Below are positions 9,160 through 15,828 of a stretch of 24,434 nucleotides of DNA, in pieces (the first letter of the stretch is position 1; the number at the start of each line of letters is the position of its first letter). A program made the translations under genes and the position numbers. The stretch comes from JABMPO01 sp964539785 (GTDB lineage: Bacteria > Fidelibacterota > Marinisomatia > Marinisomatales > TCS56): NCBI GenBank assembly GCA_964539785.1, contig CAZIJQ010000038.1, positions 1 through 24,434 on the forward strand, read 5' to 3'. A model generated the notes under the pieces. That model worked only from the letters and a program-made list of their open reading frames with translations. It was not told the origin of the DNA and ran no database searches.

Positions 9160-9773
9160 TGAAAATATTACGAAGATTGTACGACTGGATATTGAAATGG
9201 GCGGAAACACCCTACGGACCTATGGCTCTGTTCCTTTTAGCATTTGCAGAAGCTTCCTTTTTCCCAGTCCCGCCAGATGCCCTGCTGATTGCCCTGGCCC
9301 TGGGCTCGCGGTTGAAATCCCTGCGTTTTGCCCTGATCTGTGCTGTAGCATCGGTACTGGGAGCCATATTGGGTTATTGCATTGGTCATTTTGCCTGGTG
9401 GACCGGAACAGGCCAATTCTCTGGCCTGGCATATTTCTTTTTGAACCATATCCCCGGTTTTTCCGAACAAATATTTTACCGAATCCAGGAACAATACAAT
9501 CAATGGAATTTCTGGATTATTTTCACTGCTGGTTTCACACCAATTCCCTATAAGGTATTCACTATTACCGCAGGTGCCTTTAACATCAGTTTCCCAATGT
9601 TTGTGATCGCGTCGATTGTGAGTCGCTCGGCCCGGTTTTTCCTCGTGGCCGGTTTAATTCGCCTATTTGGTGATCCGATTCGGATGTTCATCGATAAATA
9701 TTTCAATCTATTGGCGATTTTGTTCACCATTCTGATTATCGGTGGATTTGTGGTAATCAAATATCTTATTTAG
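9159..9773 (+). CDS. YqaA/DedA-type (VTT domain) inner-membrane protein
   Basis: 204-residue multi-pass membrane protein. Residues AEASFFPVPPDALLIALAL (about 29-47) form the conserved re-entrant segment with an acidic residue before FFPVP. GFTPIPYKVFTITAGAF (about 125-141) and SRSARFFLVAG (154-164) match the second conserved region of the YqaA branch of the SNARE-associated/VTT superfamily. Relatives act in lipid movement across membranes or in membrane-potential maintenance; YqaA proteins themselves are poorly characterised. The start overlaps the glycosyltransferase stop. Pairing a GT2 enzyme of the polyprenyl-phosphate type with a VTT protein would fit lipid-carrier handling, but this is inference. 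It is the last gene of the plus-strand run that began at 2376. Confidence 0.85.
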   Translation: MKILRRLYDWILKWAETPYGPMALFLLAFAEASFFPVPPDALLIALALGSRLKSLRFALICAVASVLGAILGYCIGHFAWWTGTGQFSGLAYFFLNHIPGFSEQIFYRIQEQYNQWNFWIIFTAGFTPIPYKVFTITAGAFNISFPMFVIASIVSRSARFFLVAGLIRLFGDPIRMFIDKYFNLLAILFTILIIGGFVVIKYLI

Positions 9774-9793
9774 ATAGAATAACTGATATCATA

Positions 9794-9821
9794 GTAGTGA
9801 CAACACAGGTGTTGTCACTAC
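9794..9821. repeat. Perfect 13-bp inverted repeat with 2-base loop
   Basis: The arms gtagtgacaacac (9794-9806) and gtgttgtcactac (9809-9821) are exact reverse complements separated by AG. It begins 20 bases after the yqaA-like stop. No run of T follows on the plus strand, so a standard intrinsic terminator is unlikely, although the stem could still protect the 3' end of the operon mRNA. It could also be a short interspersed palindrome. Confidence 0.7.
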
Positions 9822-9871
9822 ACCAATAAATCGTTGAATTATTTAAACCGTTGAAACGTTACGTACCAAAA

Positions 9872-9926
9872 CCCAGGGTTGAAACCGTGGGCTGTTAACA
9901 AAATTATTTGATAAAGTTCAGCCCAC
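9872..9926. repeat. REP-like structured repeat with competing hairpins
   Basis: The sequence cccagggtt-ga-aaccgtggg (9872-9891) is a nine-base stem with a single G-G mismatch. The right part, gtgggctg (9887-9894), can instead pair perfectly with cagcccac at 9919-9926 across a 24-base AT-rich loop. Two alternative stems sharing one arm are typical of interspersed palindromic repeats of the REP or RAYT-associated kind. Whether copies occur elsewhere in this genome cannot be seen from this window. Confidence 0.5.
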
Positions 9927-9991
9927 ACCACGTTCACTTTGTTTAGTCCTAGCTTTAATTGTGGGTAATATAATTTACGATAAAGTCATTG

Positions 9992-10066
9992 TCGGGGTGG
10001 GGAGATTTGAACTCCCGACCTCTTCGTCCCGAACGAAGCGCGCTAACCGGGCTGCGCTACACCCCG
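9992..10066 (-). tRNA. tRNA-Pro, anticodon CGG
   Basis: Reading the minus strand, a full 75-base cloverleaf folds. The acceptor stem CGGGGTG/CACCCCG is perfect and begins with C1-G72, a pair characteristic of bacterial tRNA-Pro. The D arm is GCGC/GCGC, the anticodon stem CTTCG/CGAAG has loop TTCGGGA (anticodon CGG followed by G37), and the T arm is GGGAG-TTCAAAT-CTCCC. The discriminator base is A. CCA is not encoded. It reads codon CCG. Confidence 0.95.
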
Positions 10067-10221
10067 AATGTGGTCAAAAAAGCGCGCTGAATCTAACTCT
10101 GGAATCACAATGATTCCAATTCTAATAGGTCTAACCAATTAGAAACTTTTACTTCAATATCACCATTGTATTTAGGGCTTGGACCGGACGATTCTTTGGA
10201 TAGTGCATTGTGTGAATAAAT
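10067..10221. other. Non-coding spacer with two adjacent hairpins
   Basis: Two inverted repeats stand back to back. Tggaatca-caa-tgattcca (10100-10118) has an eight-base stem. The second, 10120-10144, has a seven-base stem ttctaat/attagaa, an A-A mismatch, then ggt/acc around a three-base loop. In minus-strand transcripts they would lie between the stop of the membrane protein at 10222 and the tRNA. A TTTTTT run follows on that strand at about 10077-10082, but it is some 18 bases past the second stem, so a terminator call is weak. RNA processing upstream of the tRNA is another option. Confidence 0.45.
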
Positions 10222-10671
10222 TTATCGATTTGTTCTTCTAATTTCCCTAAAAAAGATTCTCAGATATCTCACACTCGACAATATTAGAGCCAAACCAATA
10301 GCAGTATACAAAATTGCTAAATATTGTTTTGGGATCACTGAATGGCGCAATATTGCTCCCATTGTAATCATGACTAAAATTACCAGATAACTCTTCCAAG
10401 GAATAAAGGAGAACAAGCATTTCTTCTCTTCCAGTGGGAGGATTCTTTCCAAATTTTTATCTACTATCTTTAAAAATCCAAAATGGTGTACCAATATGGC
10501 TAAGACAACTCCGGTTCCCCCAAACAAATAAATGTTTATGTTGGAAATTATTGATAGCCATGAAAATGCCAAAAATAAAAGCATTATACCAACAGATACC
10601 CAAATAAACCCTGCCAGAAATAATAGAATATTCTTATTGACAGCAGGTTTATATTTATTTCTTTTTCTCAT
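10222..10671 (-). CDS. Conserved-looking four-helix membrane protein, unknown function
   Basis: 149 residues with a basic N-terminus (MRKRNKYKP), then four hydrophobic segments at about 14-36, 45-63, 93-110 and 118-133, and a basic C-terminal tail (REIRRTNR). The motifs GFIWVSVGIMLL and WKSYLVILVMITMGAILRHS, and an IYTAIGLALILSS-like final helix, resemble a small family of bacterial membrane proteins I have seen without an assigned role; I cannot name it. It starts 20 bases downstream of the stop of the other small membrane protein (10692-10907), so the two probably form a unit transcribed away from the dehydrogenase operon. A weak GGA lies about ten bases before the ATG. Confidence 0.62.
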   Translation of the reverse strand: MRKRNKYKPAVNKNILLFLAGFIWVSVGIMLLFLAFSWLSIISNINIYLFGGTGVVLAILVHHFGFLKIVDKNLERILPLEEKKCLFSFIPWKSYLVILVMITMGAILRHSVIPKQYLAILYTAIGLALILSSVRYLRIFFREIRRTNR

Positions 10672-10691
10672 AATCTGTTCCGCATCCTAAC

Positions 10692-10907
10692 CTAACGATA
10701 TAAATGATCCTCTTTACTGGCAAGCAAAACATTGTTCATGTTATGTTGGATGATTTCCAAACCAACATAACGAAACACAAAAAATGGTAAAATTGACAAT
10801 ATCAGAGAAACAGTAAGATATTGTCTAAAGATAATAATCGCAATTGATCCAGCCAAGAATAATTGCCTGTTAGTAATACTGATTTTATTAATGAGAACTA
10901 TTCTCAT
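10692..10907 (-). CDS. Small two-helix membrane protein, unknown function
   Basis: Up to 71 residues with two hydrophobic segments (about 16-27 and 30-46) and a charged C-terminus (KEDHLYR). I do not recognise it. The start is doubtful: the ATG at 10907 lies inside a strong palindrome (10886-10912) and lacks a Shine-Dalgarno sequence. An in-frame TTG at 10856 preceded by ACAGG is an alternative that would leave the palindrome in the 5' leader. The 20-base spacing to the next minus-strand membrane gene supports it being real. Confidence 0.45.
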   Translation of the reverse strand: MRIVLINKISITNRQLFLAGSIAIIIFRQYLTVSLILSILPFFVFRYVGLEIIQHNMNNVLLASKEDHLYR

Positions 10908-10912
10908 TAATA
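10886..10912. promoter_or_regulatory. Fur-family-like palindromic operator candidate
   Basis: The arms tattaatgagaa (10886-10897) and ttctcattaata (10901-10912) are perfect 12-base reverse complements around CTA. The core TGAGAAC-T-ATTCTCA matches the 7-1-7 Fur-type pattern (tGAtAATnATTaTCa) at most positions. It lies between divergent transcription units: about 160 bases before the E1-alpha gene and on top of the annotated start of the small minus-strand gene. The regulator (Fur, PerR, Zur or an unrelated dimer) is not encoded in the window. Confidence 0.5.
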
Positions 10913-10930
10913 CTAATTTTGTTGTATATT
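10901..10930 (+). promoter_or_regulatory. Possible sigma-70-like promoter for the dehydrogenase operon
   Basis: TATATT at 10925-10930 could be a -10 element, with TTCTCA at 10901-10906 (four of six matches to TTGACA) 18 bases upstream. In this model the first palindrome covers the -35 and the second palindrome (10938-10961) covers the start site and just beyond, a repressor-like layout. A perfect TTGACA at 10975-10980 has no good -10 at the right distance. Weak evidence only. Confidence 0.25.
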
Positions 10931-10937
10931 CGTTCGT

Positions 10938-10961
10938 GTAATTGAATTAGTATTCAATTAC
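10938..10961. promoter_or_regulatory. Second palindromic operator candidate upstream of the dehydrogenase operon
   Basis: The arms gtaattgaat (10938-10947) and attcaattac (10952-10961) are exact reverse complements with a four-base spacer TAGT. The sequence differs from the first palindrome 25 bases upstream, so two different regulators, or one dimeric regulator and an RNA structure, are possible. No T-run follows, so it is not a standard terminator. Confidence 0.45.
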
Positions 10962-11074
10962 TTGCTTGCTGCAATTGACATTTTTTATTAATCGGCCCCT
11001 CCTATTCCGACTCTATTAATATTACGACCACGCCGAAACACAAAAATTTGATTTAGTATTAAATAGGATTTTTC

Positions 11075-12187
11075 ATGAATAAAAAGAAAACGGAATCGCT
11101 CTTTCAGAAATATCATCCTCTGGATTATCAACAATTCCGGATTATGGATGATAAAGGCAAAATTGTGAATCAGGATTGGTTCCCGGATTTGACTGACGCT
11201 AAAATAGTCGATGCTTATAAATTAATGCATTACGCTCGCACCGTAGATTTAATGGCAGTTTCATATCAACGTCAAGGACGACTGTTCACTTATCCGCCCA
11301 ATTTGGGTCAGGAAGCCATCGGAACTGCCGCCGGATTTGTAATGGGTGAAACGGATTGGCTGATACCGGCCTTCCGAGAATTATCCGCCTGGCTGTTGAA
11401 AGGCGCTACCTTAAATGATATATTCCTATTCTGGGGCGGGAGCGAAGAAGGTTCGAAATTCTCCGGTGCTAAAAACTTTTTACCTTCATCAGTACCGATT
11501 GCCTCCCAATTAATTCATGCCGTTGGCATCGGATATGCCATGCAATATAATCAGCAAAATGGTGTGGCCTTTGCTTTTGTGGGGGATGGTGGGACTTCCC
11601 AGGGTGATTTCCACGAAGCCTTGAATCTGGCCGGTGTCTGGAATTCGCCGGTGGTATTTATTATTCAGAATAATCAATATGCCATATCGGTTCCGGTAGC
11701 CAAACAGACCGCCTCAAAATCGCTGGCGGTAAAATCAGTGGCCTATGGAATTGCTGGAATTCAAGTCGATGGCAACGATTATTTAGCAATGCATCGAGCA
11801 CTCACTGAAGCCGCCGAACAGGCTCGCACTGGAAAGGGACCAGTTTTAATAGAAGCGGTGACCTTCCGCAGCGGCGCCCACACAACTTCCGATGATCCCA
11901 GCTTGTATCGTACAGCTGAGGAAGAAGAAAAATGGAAGTTGAAAGATCCCATCCTGCGTTTGGGAAAATACCTGGTTGAGAAAAATCTCTGGCAGACCGG
12001 GCAGGATGACGAGCTGGTAAAAAAATATAAAAAAGAAATTGATACCGCATTTATTGAATATGAGAAATCACCGGCCTATCAAATAAATGACGTATTTCGG
12101 CATTTATATCATGACACCCCCGTTGATCTGAAACAGCAGCAAGCGTCCATGGAACGCTTCTTAAACTGGGAAAGGACGCAATCATGA
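11075..12187 (+). CDS. pdhA: Pyruvate (2-oxoacid) dehydrogenase E1 component, alpha subunit
   Basis: 370 residues, the usual length. With the beta subunit it forms the thiamine diphosphate enzyme that decarboxylates the 2-oxoacid and passes the acyl group to lipoyl-E2. The ThDP/Mg motif is complete: GDGG from 170 and QNN at 198-200, about 28 residues apart. RQGRLFTYPPNLGQEA (66-81) and the histidine-bearing loop RSGAHTTSDDPSLYR (265-279) are typical E1-alpha sequence. The N-terminal extension (FRIMDDKGKIVNQDWFPDLT) is of the kind found in Bacillus-type PdhA, which favours pyruvate over branched-chain substrates without proving it. AGGA lies six bases before the ATG. The gene overlaps the next by four bases (ATGA) and heads a five-gene operon. 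Confidence 0.95.
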   Translation: MNKKKTESLFQKYHPLDYQQFRIMDDKGKIVNQDWFPDLTDAKIVDAYKLMHYARTVDLMAVSYQRQGRLFTYPPNLGQEAIGTAAGFVMGETDWLIPAFRELSAWLLKGATLNDIFLFWGGSEEGSKFSGAKNFLPSSVPIASQLIHAVGIGYAMQYNQQNGVAFAFVGDGGTSQGDFHEALNLAGVWNSPVVFIIQNNQYAISVPVAKQTASKSLAVKSVAYGIAGIQVDGNDYLAMHRALTEAAEQARTGKGPVLIEAVTFRSGAHTTSDDPSLYRTAEEEEKWKLKDPILRLGKYLVEKNLWQTGQDDELVKKYKKEIDTAFIEYEKSPAYQINDVFRHLYHDTPVDLKQQQASMERFLNWERTQS

Positions 12188-13161
12188 AAGTGATGAATAT
12201 GGTTCAGGCCATCAACGATGCCCTGATGCTGAAATTGAAAGACGACCCCAATGTTCTAACTTTTGGCGAAGATGTTGGCGTCGAAGGTGGCGTATTCCGG
12301 GTGACGCAGGGACTCCAAAAAGAATTTGGTGAACGGCGTGTTTTCGATACTCCACTGGCGGAATCAGGAATCGTCGGTGCGGCAGTGGGAATGTGCGTTG
12401 CCGGATTGCGCCCCATTGTTGAAATACAGTTTTCGGGATTTGTTTATCCGGCGTTCAATCAAATTGTATCACATGTGGCTCGGATGCGAAATCGAACACG
12501 GGGGAAATATAATATTCCCATGGTGATCAGGATGCCCTACGGCGGTAATATCCGCGCGCTGGAACATCATTCGGAAAGCATGGAAGCCCTATTTGGCCAT
12601 GTCCCGGGTCTGAAAGTAGTTATTCCTTCAGCGCCTTATGATGCCAAAGGATTGTTGATTTCCGCAATTGAATCGGAAGATCCGGTGATTTATATGGAGC
12701 CCAAGAGAATCTATCGAGCTATCAAACAGGAAGTCCCTGAAGAAAAATTTTCCATTCCCATTGGAAAAGGCAAAATCCTTCAGGAAGGTAACGATGTAAC
12801 TGTGGTAACCTATGGCGCCATGGTTAGAGAAGTGCAACGGGCCTTGCCAGCGGCCAAGAAGGATGGGATCGGGGTAGAGTTGATCGATCTGCGTTCCATT
12901 TATCCCATAGACAAAGATATTATCCGGGAATCAGTCCGAAAAACCGGTCGATTACTGGTCGTAACCGAAGATCACGCCACCTATGGCGTTGGGTCAGAGC
13001 TAATGGCAATTGCCAATGAAGAAGCTTTTCTGAATCTGGAAGCTCCCCCAACGCGTCTTTCCGGGTTTGATGTGATCCCGCCGTTACCCAAAGGTGAACA
13101 CCTGTATTTCCAGCGTCCCGAGCGGATTTATTATGAATTACAGAAAATCGCCCGCTATTAA
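12184..13161 (+). CDS. pdhB: Pyruvate (2-oxoacid) dehydrogenase E1 component, beta subunit
   Basis: 325 residues, full length for the family. It completes the E1 active site with the alpha subunit and binds the E2 peripheral domain. Typical beta-subunit signatures are present in order: FGEDVGVEGGVFRVT (27-41), DTPLAESGIVGAAVGMC (55-71, with the catalytic Glu in LAE), GLRPIVEIQF (74-83), EHHSES (120-125), PSAPYDAKGLL, YMEPKR, and the C-terminal transketolase segment with DLRSIYPID and VTEDHATYGVGSE. The start overlaps the E1-alpha stop as ATGA, giving tight coupling and equal amounts of the two chains. It ends 18 bases before E2. Confidence 0.96.
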   Translation: MKVMNMVQAINDALMLKLKDDPNVLTFGEDVGVEGGVFRVTQGLQKEFGERRVFDTPLAESGIVGAAVGMCVAGLRPIVEIQFSGFVYPAFNQIVSHVARMRNRTRGKYNIPMVIRMPYGGNIRALEHHSESMEALFGHVPGLKVVIPSAPYDAKGLLISAIESEDPVIYMEPKRIYRAIKQEVPEEKFSIPIGKGKILQEGNDVTVVTYGAMVREVQRALPAAKKDGIGVELIDLRSIYPIDKDIIRESVRKTGRLLVVTEDHATYGVGSELMAIANEEAFLNLEAPPTRLSGFDVIPPLPKGEHLYFQRPERIYYELQKIARY

Positions 13162-13179
13162 AATGGTTAGGAGTTCGTA

Positions 13180-14472
13180 ATGAGATTTGTATTTCGTTTT
13201 CCTGATATCGGTGAAGGAATTACCGAAGGAAAAATAATCGAATGGTATGTAAAAAAAGGTCAGGAAATCAATTCCGGTGACCCGGTGGTCAAGATGGAAA
13301 CTGATAAAGTTGTGACCGACATTCCATCGCCTCGGGATGGTGTTGTGAGTGCTGTGTATGGCTCAGAAGGTGATGTTATCAATGTTGATGATTCCCTGAT
13401 CGAAATTGAGATCGAAGGTGTTGAAGGGGCAGCAGCCCAGACAATTGCGAAGGAAAAACCGGCCCCAGCCTCAGAAAAACCAGTAGCCGAAAAAGGTTTT
13501 GGAGTAGTCGGTACTATTGAAGTTGCTGGCGAAGGAGCATTTTTGCCTGCCGGTACTGAAGGCCTAACTTCCATGCCGGAAGCACCAATCGTGGACAAAC
13601 CAGTAAAAGTTCTGGCGACACCGGTAGCACGAGCCATAGCAAAAGACCTGGGAATTGATGTTAATCAGGTAAAGGGCAGTGGTCCCGCTGGACGGGTGAT
13701 GAAAGGGGATATTAAATCATTTCACACTGCCAGGCCTTCGGTTGTTCGCACCAGCAGAGCAGTTGAAGACCATCATGTCAATGTAATACCCCTGACCCAG
13801 ATTCGCAAAACTATTGCCCGGAAAATGGCTGTTTCCACACAGACAGCAGCCCATATGACAATTATGGAAGAGGTAGAAGTCTCGGAATTGATCAAACTAC
13901 GCCGTGATCAAAAGGACGGGTTTGAAGATCTGGGATTAAAACTGACTTATCTACCGTTTATTCTCAAAGCCGTGGCTGCTGGGCTGAAATCTTATCCCAT
14001 GCTTAATTCGGAATTGGATCTAGAACGGGATCGCATATTGCAAAAGAAATACTATCACATTGGCATTGCTGTTGATACCGATGATGGCCTGGTCGTGCCG
14101 GTAATTCGCAATGTTGACCGGAAATCGATTGCCGATCTGGCCACCGAACTGGCTGAAATTGCCGTGAAAGCCCGAGAACGCAAGCTGACCATGGATGATT
14201 TCAAAGACGGCACATTTACAATAACCAATTATGGGTCAATTGGCGGAACCTTCGGTGTACCGGTAATTAATTATCCCCAGGCCGCCATTCTCGGAGTTGG
14301 CCGAATAATGGAAAAACCGGTAGTAAATTCCGATAAAATCGAAATTGGAAATTCGATGCCTCTGTCCATGTCTGTCGATCACCGGATTGTTGACGGTGGC
14401 GAGGCTACCAGGTTTTTATTAGAAGTTGCCGGCTATATCGCAAATCCGGTTTCACTGTTATTAAAGAATTAA
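13180..14472 (+). CDS. pdhC: Dihydrolipoyl acyltransferase (E2) of the 2-oxoacid dehydrogenase complex
   Basis: 430 residues with the standard order of parts. One N-terminal lipoyl domain (1-80) has its lipoylation site at K43 (METDKVVTD). An Ala/Pro/Glu-rich linker follows, then the peripheral subunit-binding domain at about 145-182 (ATPVARAIAKDLGI, GPAGRVMKGDI), a second linker, and a CoA-dependent acyltransferase core from about 205 to the end. The catalytic motif DHRIVDGG is near the C-terminus with H401 and D405. AGGAG stands a few bases before the ATG. The enzyme forms the complex core and passes the acyl group from lipoate to CoA. A single lipoyl domain is common outside enterobacteria. 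The substrate (pyruvate or branched-chain) is not fixed by sequence; the E1-alpha type suggests pyruvate. Confidence 0.95.
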   Translation: MRFVFRFPDIGEGITEGKIIEWYVKKGQEINSGDPVVKMETDKVVTDIPSPRDGVVSAVYGSEGDVINVDDSLIEIEIEGVEGAAAQTIAKEKPAPASEKPVAEKGFGVVGTIEVAGEGAFLPAGTEGLTSMPEAPIVDKPVKVLATPVARAIAKDLGIDVNQVKGSGPAGRVMKGDIKSFHTARPSVVRTSRAVEDHHVNVIPLTQIRKTIARKMAVSTQTAAHMTIMEEVEVSELIKLRRDQKDGFEDLGLKLTYLPFILKAVAAGLKSYPMLNSELDLERDRILQKKYYHIGIAVDTDDGLVVPVIRNVDRKSIADLATELAEIAVKARERKLTMDDFKDGTFTITNYGSIGGTFGVPVINYPQAAILGVGRIMEKPVVNSDKIEIGNSMPLSMSVDHRIVDGGEATRFLLEVAGYIANPVSLLLKN

Positions 14473-14484
14473 TCGAGGTGTATT

Positions 14485-15828
14485 ATGGAATATGATCTGG
14501 TAATCATTGGATCGGGACCGGCCGGTTATGTCGCTGGTATCAGAGCTGGACAGGTTGGATTAAAAACGATTATTGTTGAAAAAGACACAATTGGTGGGAT
14601 GTGCCTCAACTGGGGTTGCATTCCGTCCAAAGCAATCCTTGAAAGCGCCAAGAAATATGCCTCGGTAGCTGATTTGTCCTCTTTTGGAGTGGAAGGAATT
14701 GATCAAGAGCAGATTAGCTTTAATTGGCAGAAGGCACGTCAACGTTCTAATACAATCGTGCGACGATTGATAAAAGGCGTCGAATACCTGTTGAAAAAAA
14801 ATGCTGTCGAAACCGTTAAGGGAACGGCCTCAATCACGGATGTCAATGCAGTCACCGTCGATGGTCATCTGTATGAAACCCGGAATATTTTAATTGCTAC
14901 TGGTTCCTTGCCCGCAATGATTCCTTATGAAATAGCCGACAAAAATATTATCACAATAAAAGAATTGTTTCAACTGGCTCAATTACCGGAAATTCCGGTA
15001 ATTATTGGCGAAAACGCCCATGCAATCGAACTGGCGCAGTTTTTCGCTATGGTGGGGAAATCGATTACATTGATTGTACCAAACAAACGAATTCTGCCAG
15101 ATCTCGACCAATATGTCGCCCAGGATTTAATGAAAATACTGAAAAAATCCGGGATTAAGACTTTTATCAATCCTAAGGGGGTTACTGGAAGCGATGATCA
15201 TCTGGTTATAGGAAATGAAAAATACCGATTCGATGTGGTAATAAATGCCATGACTCGAAGTGCCGTGCTACCTGATACAGATATCAATCTAGAATTAGAC
15301 GATGGATTCATTAATGTTAATGACCGTTTGCAGTCTAATTTTAATAATATTTACGCTATCGGAGACGTTAATGGACGGTGCGGTTTTGCCCATACCGCTT
15401 CCGCCCAGGGTTTACATGCCGTAAACGTTATCAGCGGAATTGATGAGGAATACAATTTTAAACGTTTTCCGATTAATATTTACACCAAACCGGAAATTGC
15501 TCAAATTGGTTTGACGGAAGCCGAAGCCCAACAAGCGGATATCGATATAAACATTTCAGAGTTTACATTAACTGCTAACGGTAAAGCTCTGATTGAAGGT
15601 GCAACCGAAGGTTATATCAGGCTGATTTCGGAAAAGCAATATGGTGAGGTTCTAGGTGTGCAAATCATGAGTTCCGATGCCACTGATTTGATAGCGGAAG
15701 CCAGTGTTTTGCTGCAATTAGAGAGCACTGTGTTCGATCTTTCAAAGACAATCCATGCCCATCCGACTGTCTCAGAAATATTTATGGAGTCCGGATTCGC
15801 GGCTTTTGATCAGCCGATTCATAAATAA
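14485..15828 (+). CDS. lpdA: Dihydrolipoamide dehydrogenase (E3) with a degenerate NAD-binding motif
   Basis: 447 residues, slightly short for E3 (about 460-475). It should reoxidise the E2 dihydrolipoyl group. The FAD site is intact (GSGPAGYVAG at 9-18 and IYAIGDVNG at 289-297). The redox disulfide is C40/C45 (CLNWGC), and the catalytic dyad is H426 with E431 (HPTVSE). The second nucleotide-binding fold is strongly altered. The canonical GGGxxGxE at 175-182 reads GENAHAIE, keeping only the first glycine and the Glu. The acidic residue that normally ends the next strand and binds the NAD ribose is V198, and the usual GRxPN stretch is replaced by TRSAVLP (257-263). Spacing remains normal, so this is divergence and not a deletion. 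The enzyme may bind NAD weakly, use another acceptor, or be non-canonical. It lies 12 bases after E2 and overlaps the next start. Confidence 0.88.
   Translation: MEYDLVIIGSGPAGYVAGIRAGQVGLKTIIVEKDTIGGMCLNWGCIPSKAILESAKKYASVADLSSFGVEGIDQEQISFNWQKARQRSNTIVRRLIKGVEYLLKKNAVETVKGTASITDVNAVTVDGHLYETRNILIATGSLPAMIPYEIADKNIITIKELFQLAQLPEIPVIIGENAHAIELAQFFAMVGKSITLIVPNKRILPDLDQYVAQDLMKILKKSGIKTFINPKGVTGSDDHLVIGNEKYRFDVVINAMTRSAVLPDTDINLELDDGFINVNDRLQSNFNNIYAIGDVNGRCGFAHTASAQGLHAVNVISGIDEEYNFKRFPINIYTKPEIAQIGLTEAEAQQADIDINISEFTLTANGKALIEGATEGYIRLISEKQYGEVLGVQIMSSDATDLIAEASVLLQLESTVFDLSKTIHAHPTVSEIFMESGFAAFDQPIHK

Larger units (their letters stand above)
9774..9991. other. Non-coding, repeat-rich spacer between yqaA-like gene and tRNA-Pro
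   Basis: No reading frame of note. It contains a perfect inverted repeat at 9794-9821 and a nested imperfect hairpin set at 9872-9926, listed separately. The remainder, including 9927-9990, is AT-rich and holds no T-run terminator that I can see on either strand. Confidence 0.6.

Noticed and set aside
9197..9553. 118-residue plus-strand frame and several opposite-strand frames within the YqaA-like gene
   Set aside because: They are out-of-frame shadows of a well-conserved membrane protein; their composition (Cys, Pro and Arg-rich) is not protein-like.
10975..10980. Perfect TTGACA before the dehydrogenase operon as a -35 box
   Set aside because: No acceptable -10 hexamer lies 16-18 bases downstream; the nearest TATTCC is 22 bases away.
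13260..13637. 125-residue minus-strand frame inside E2
   Set aside because: Shadow of the Ala/Pro-rich linker region of the E2 gene, with low-complexity Ser/Thr/Pro composition.
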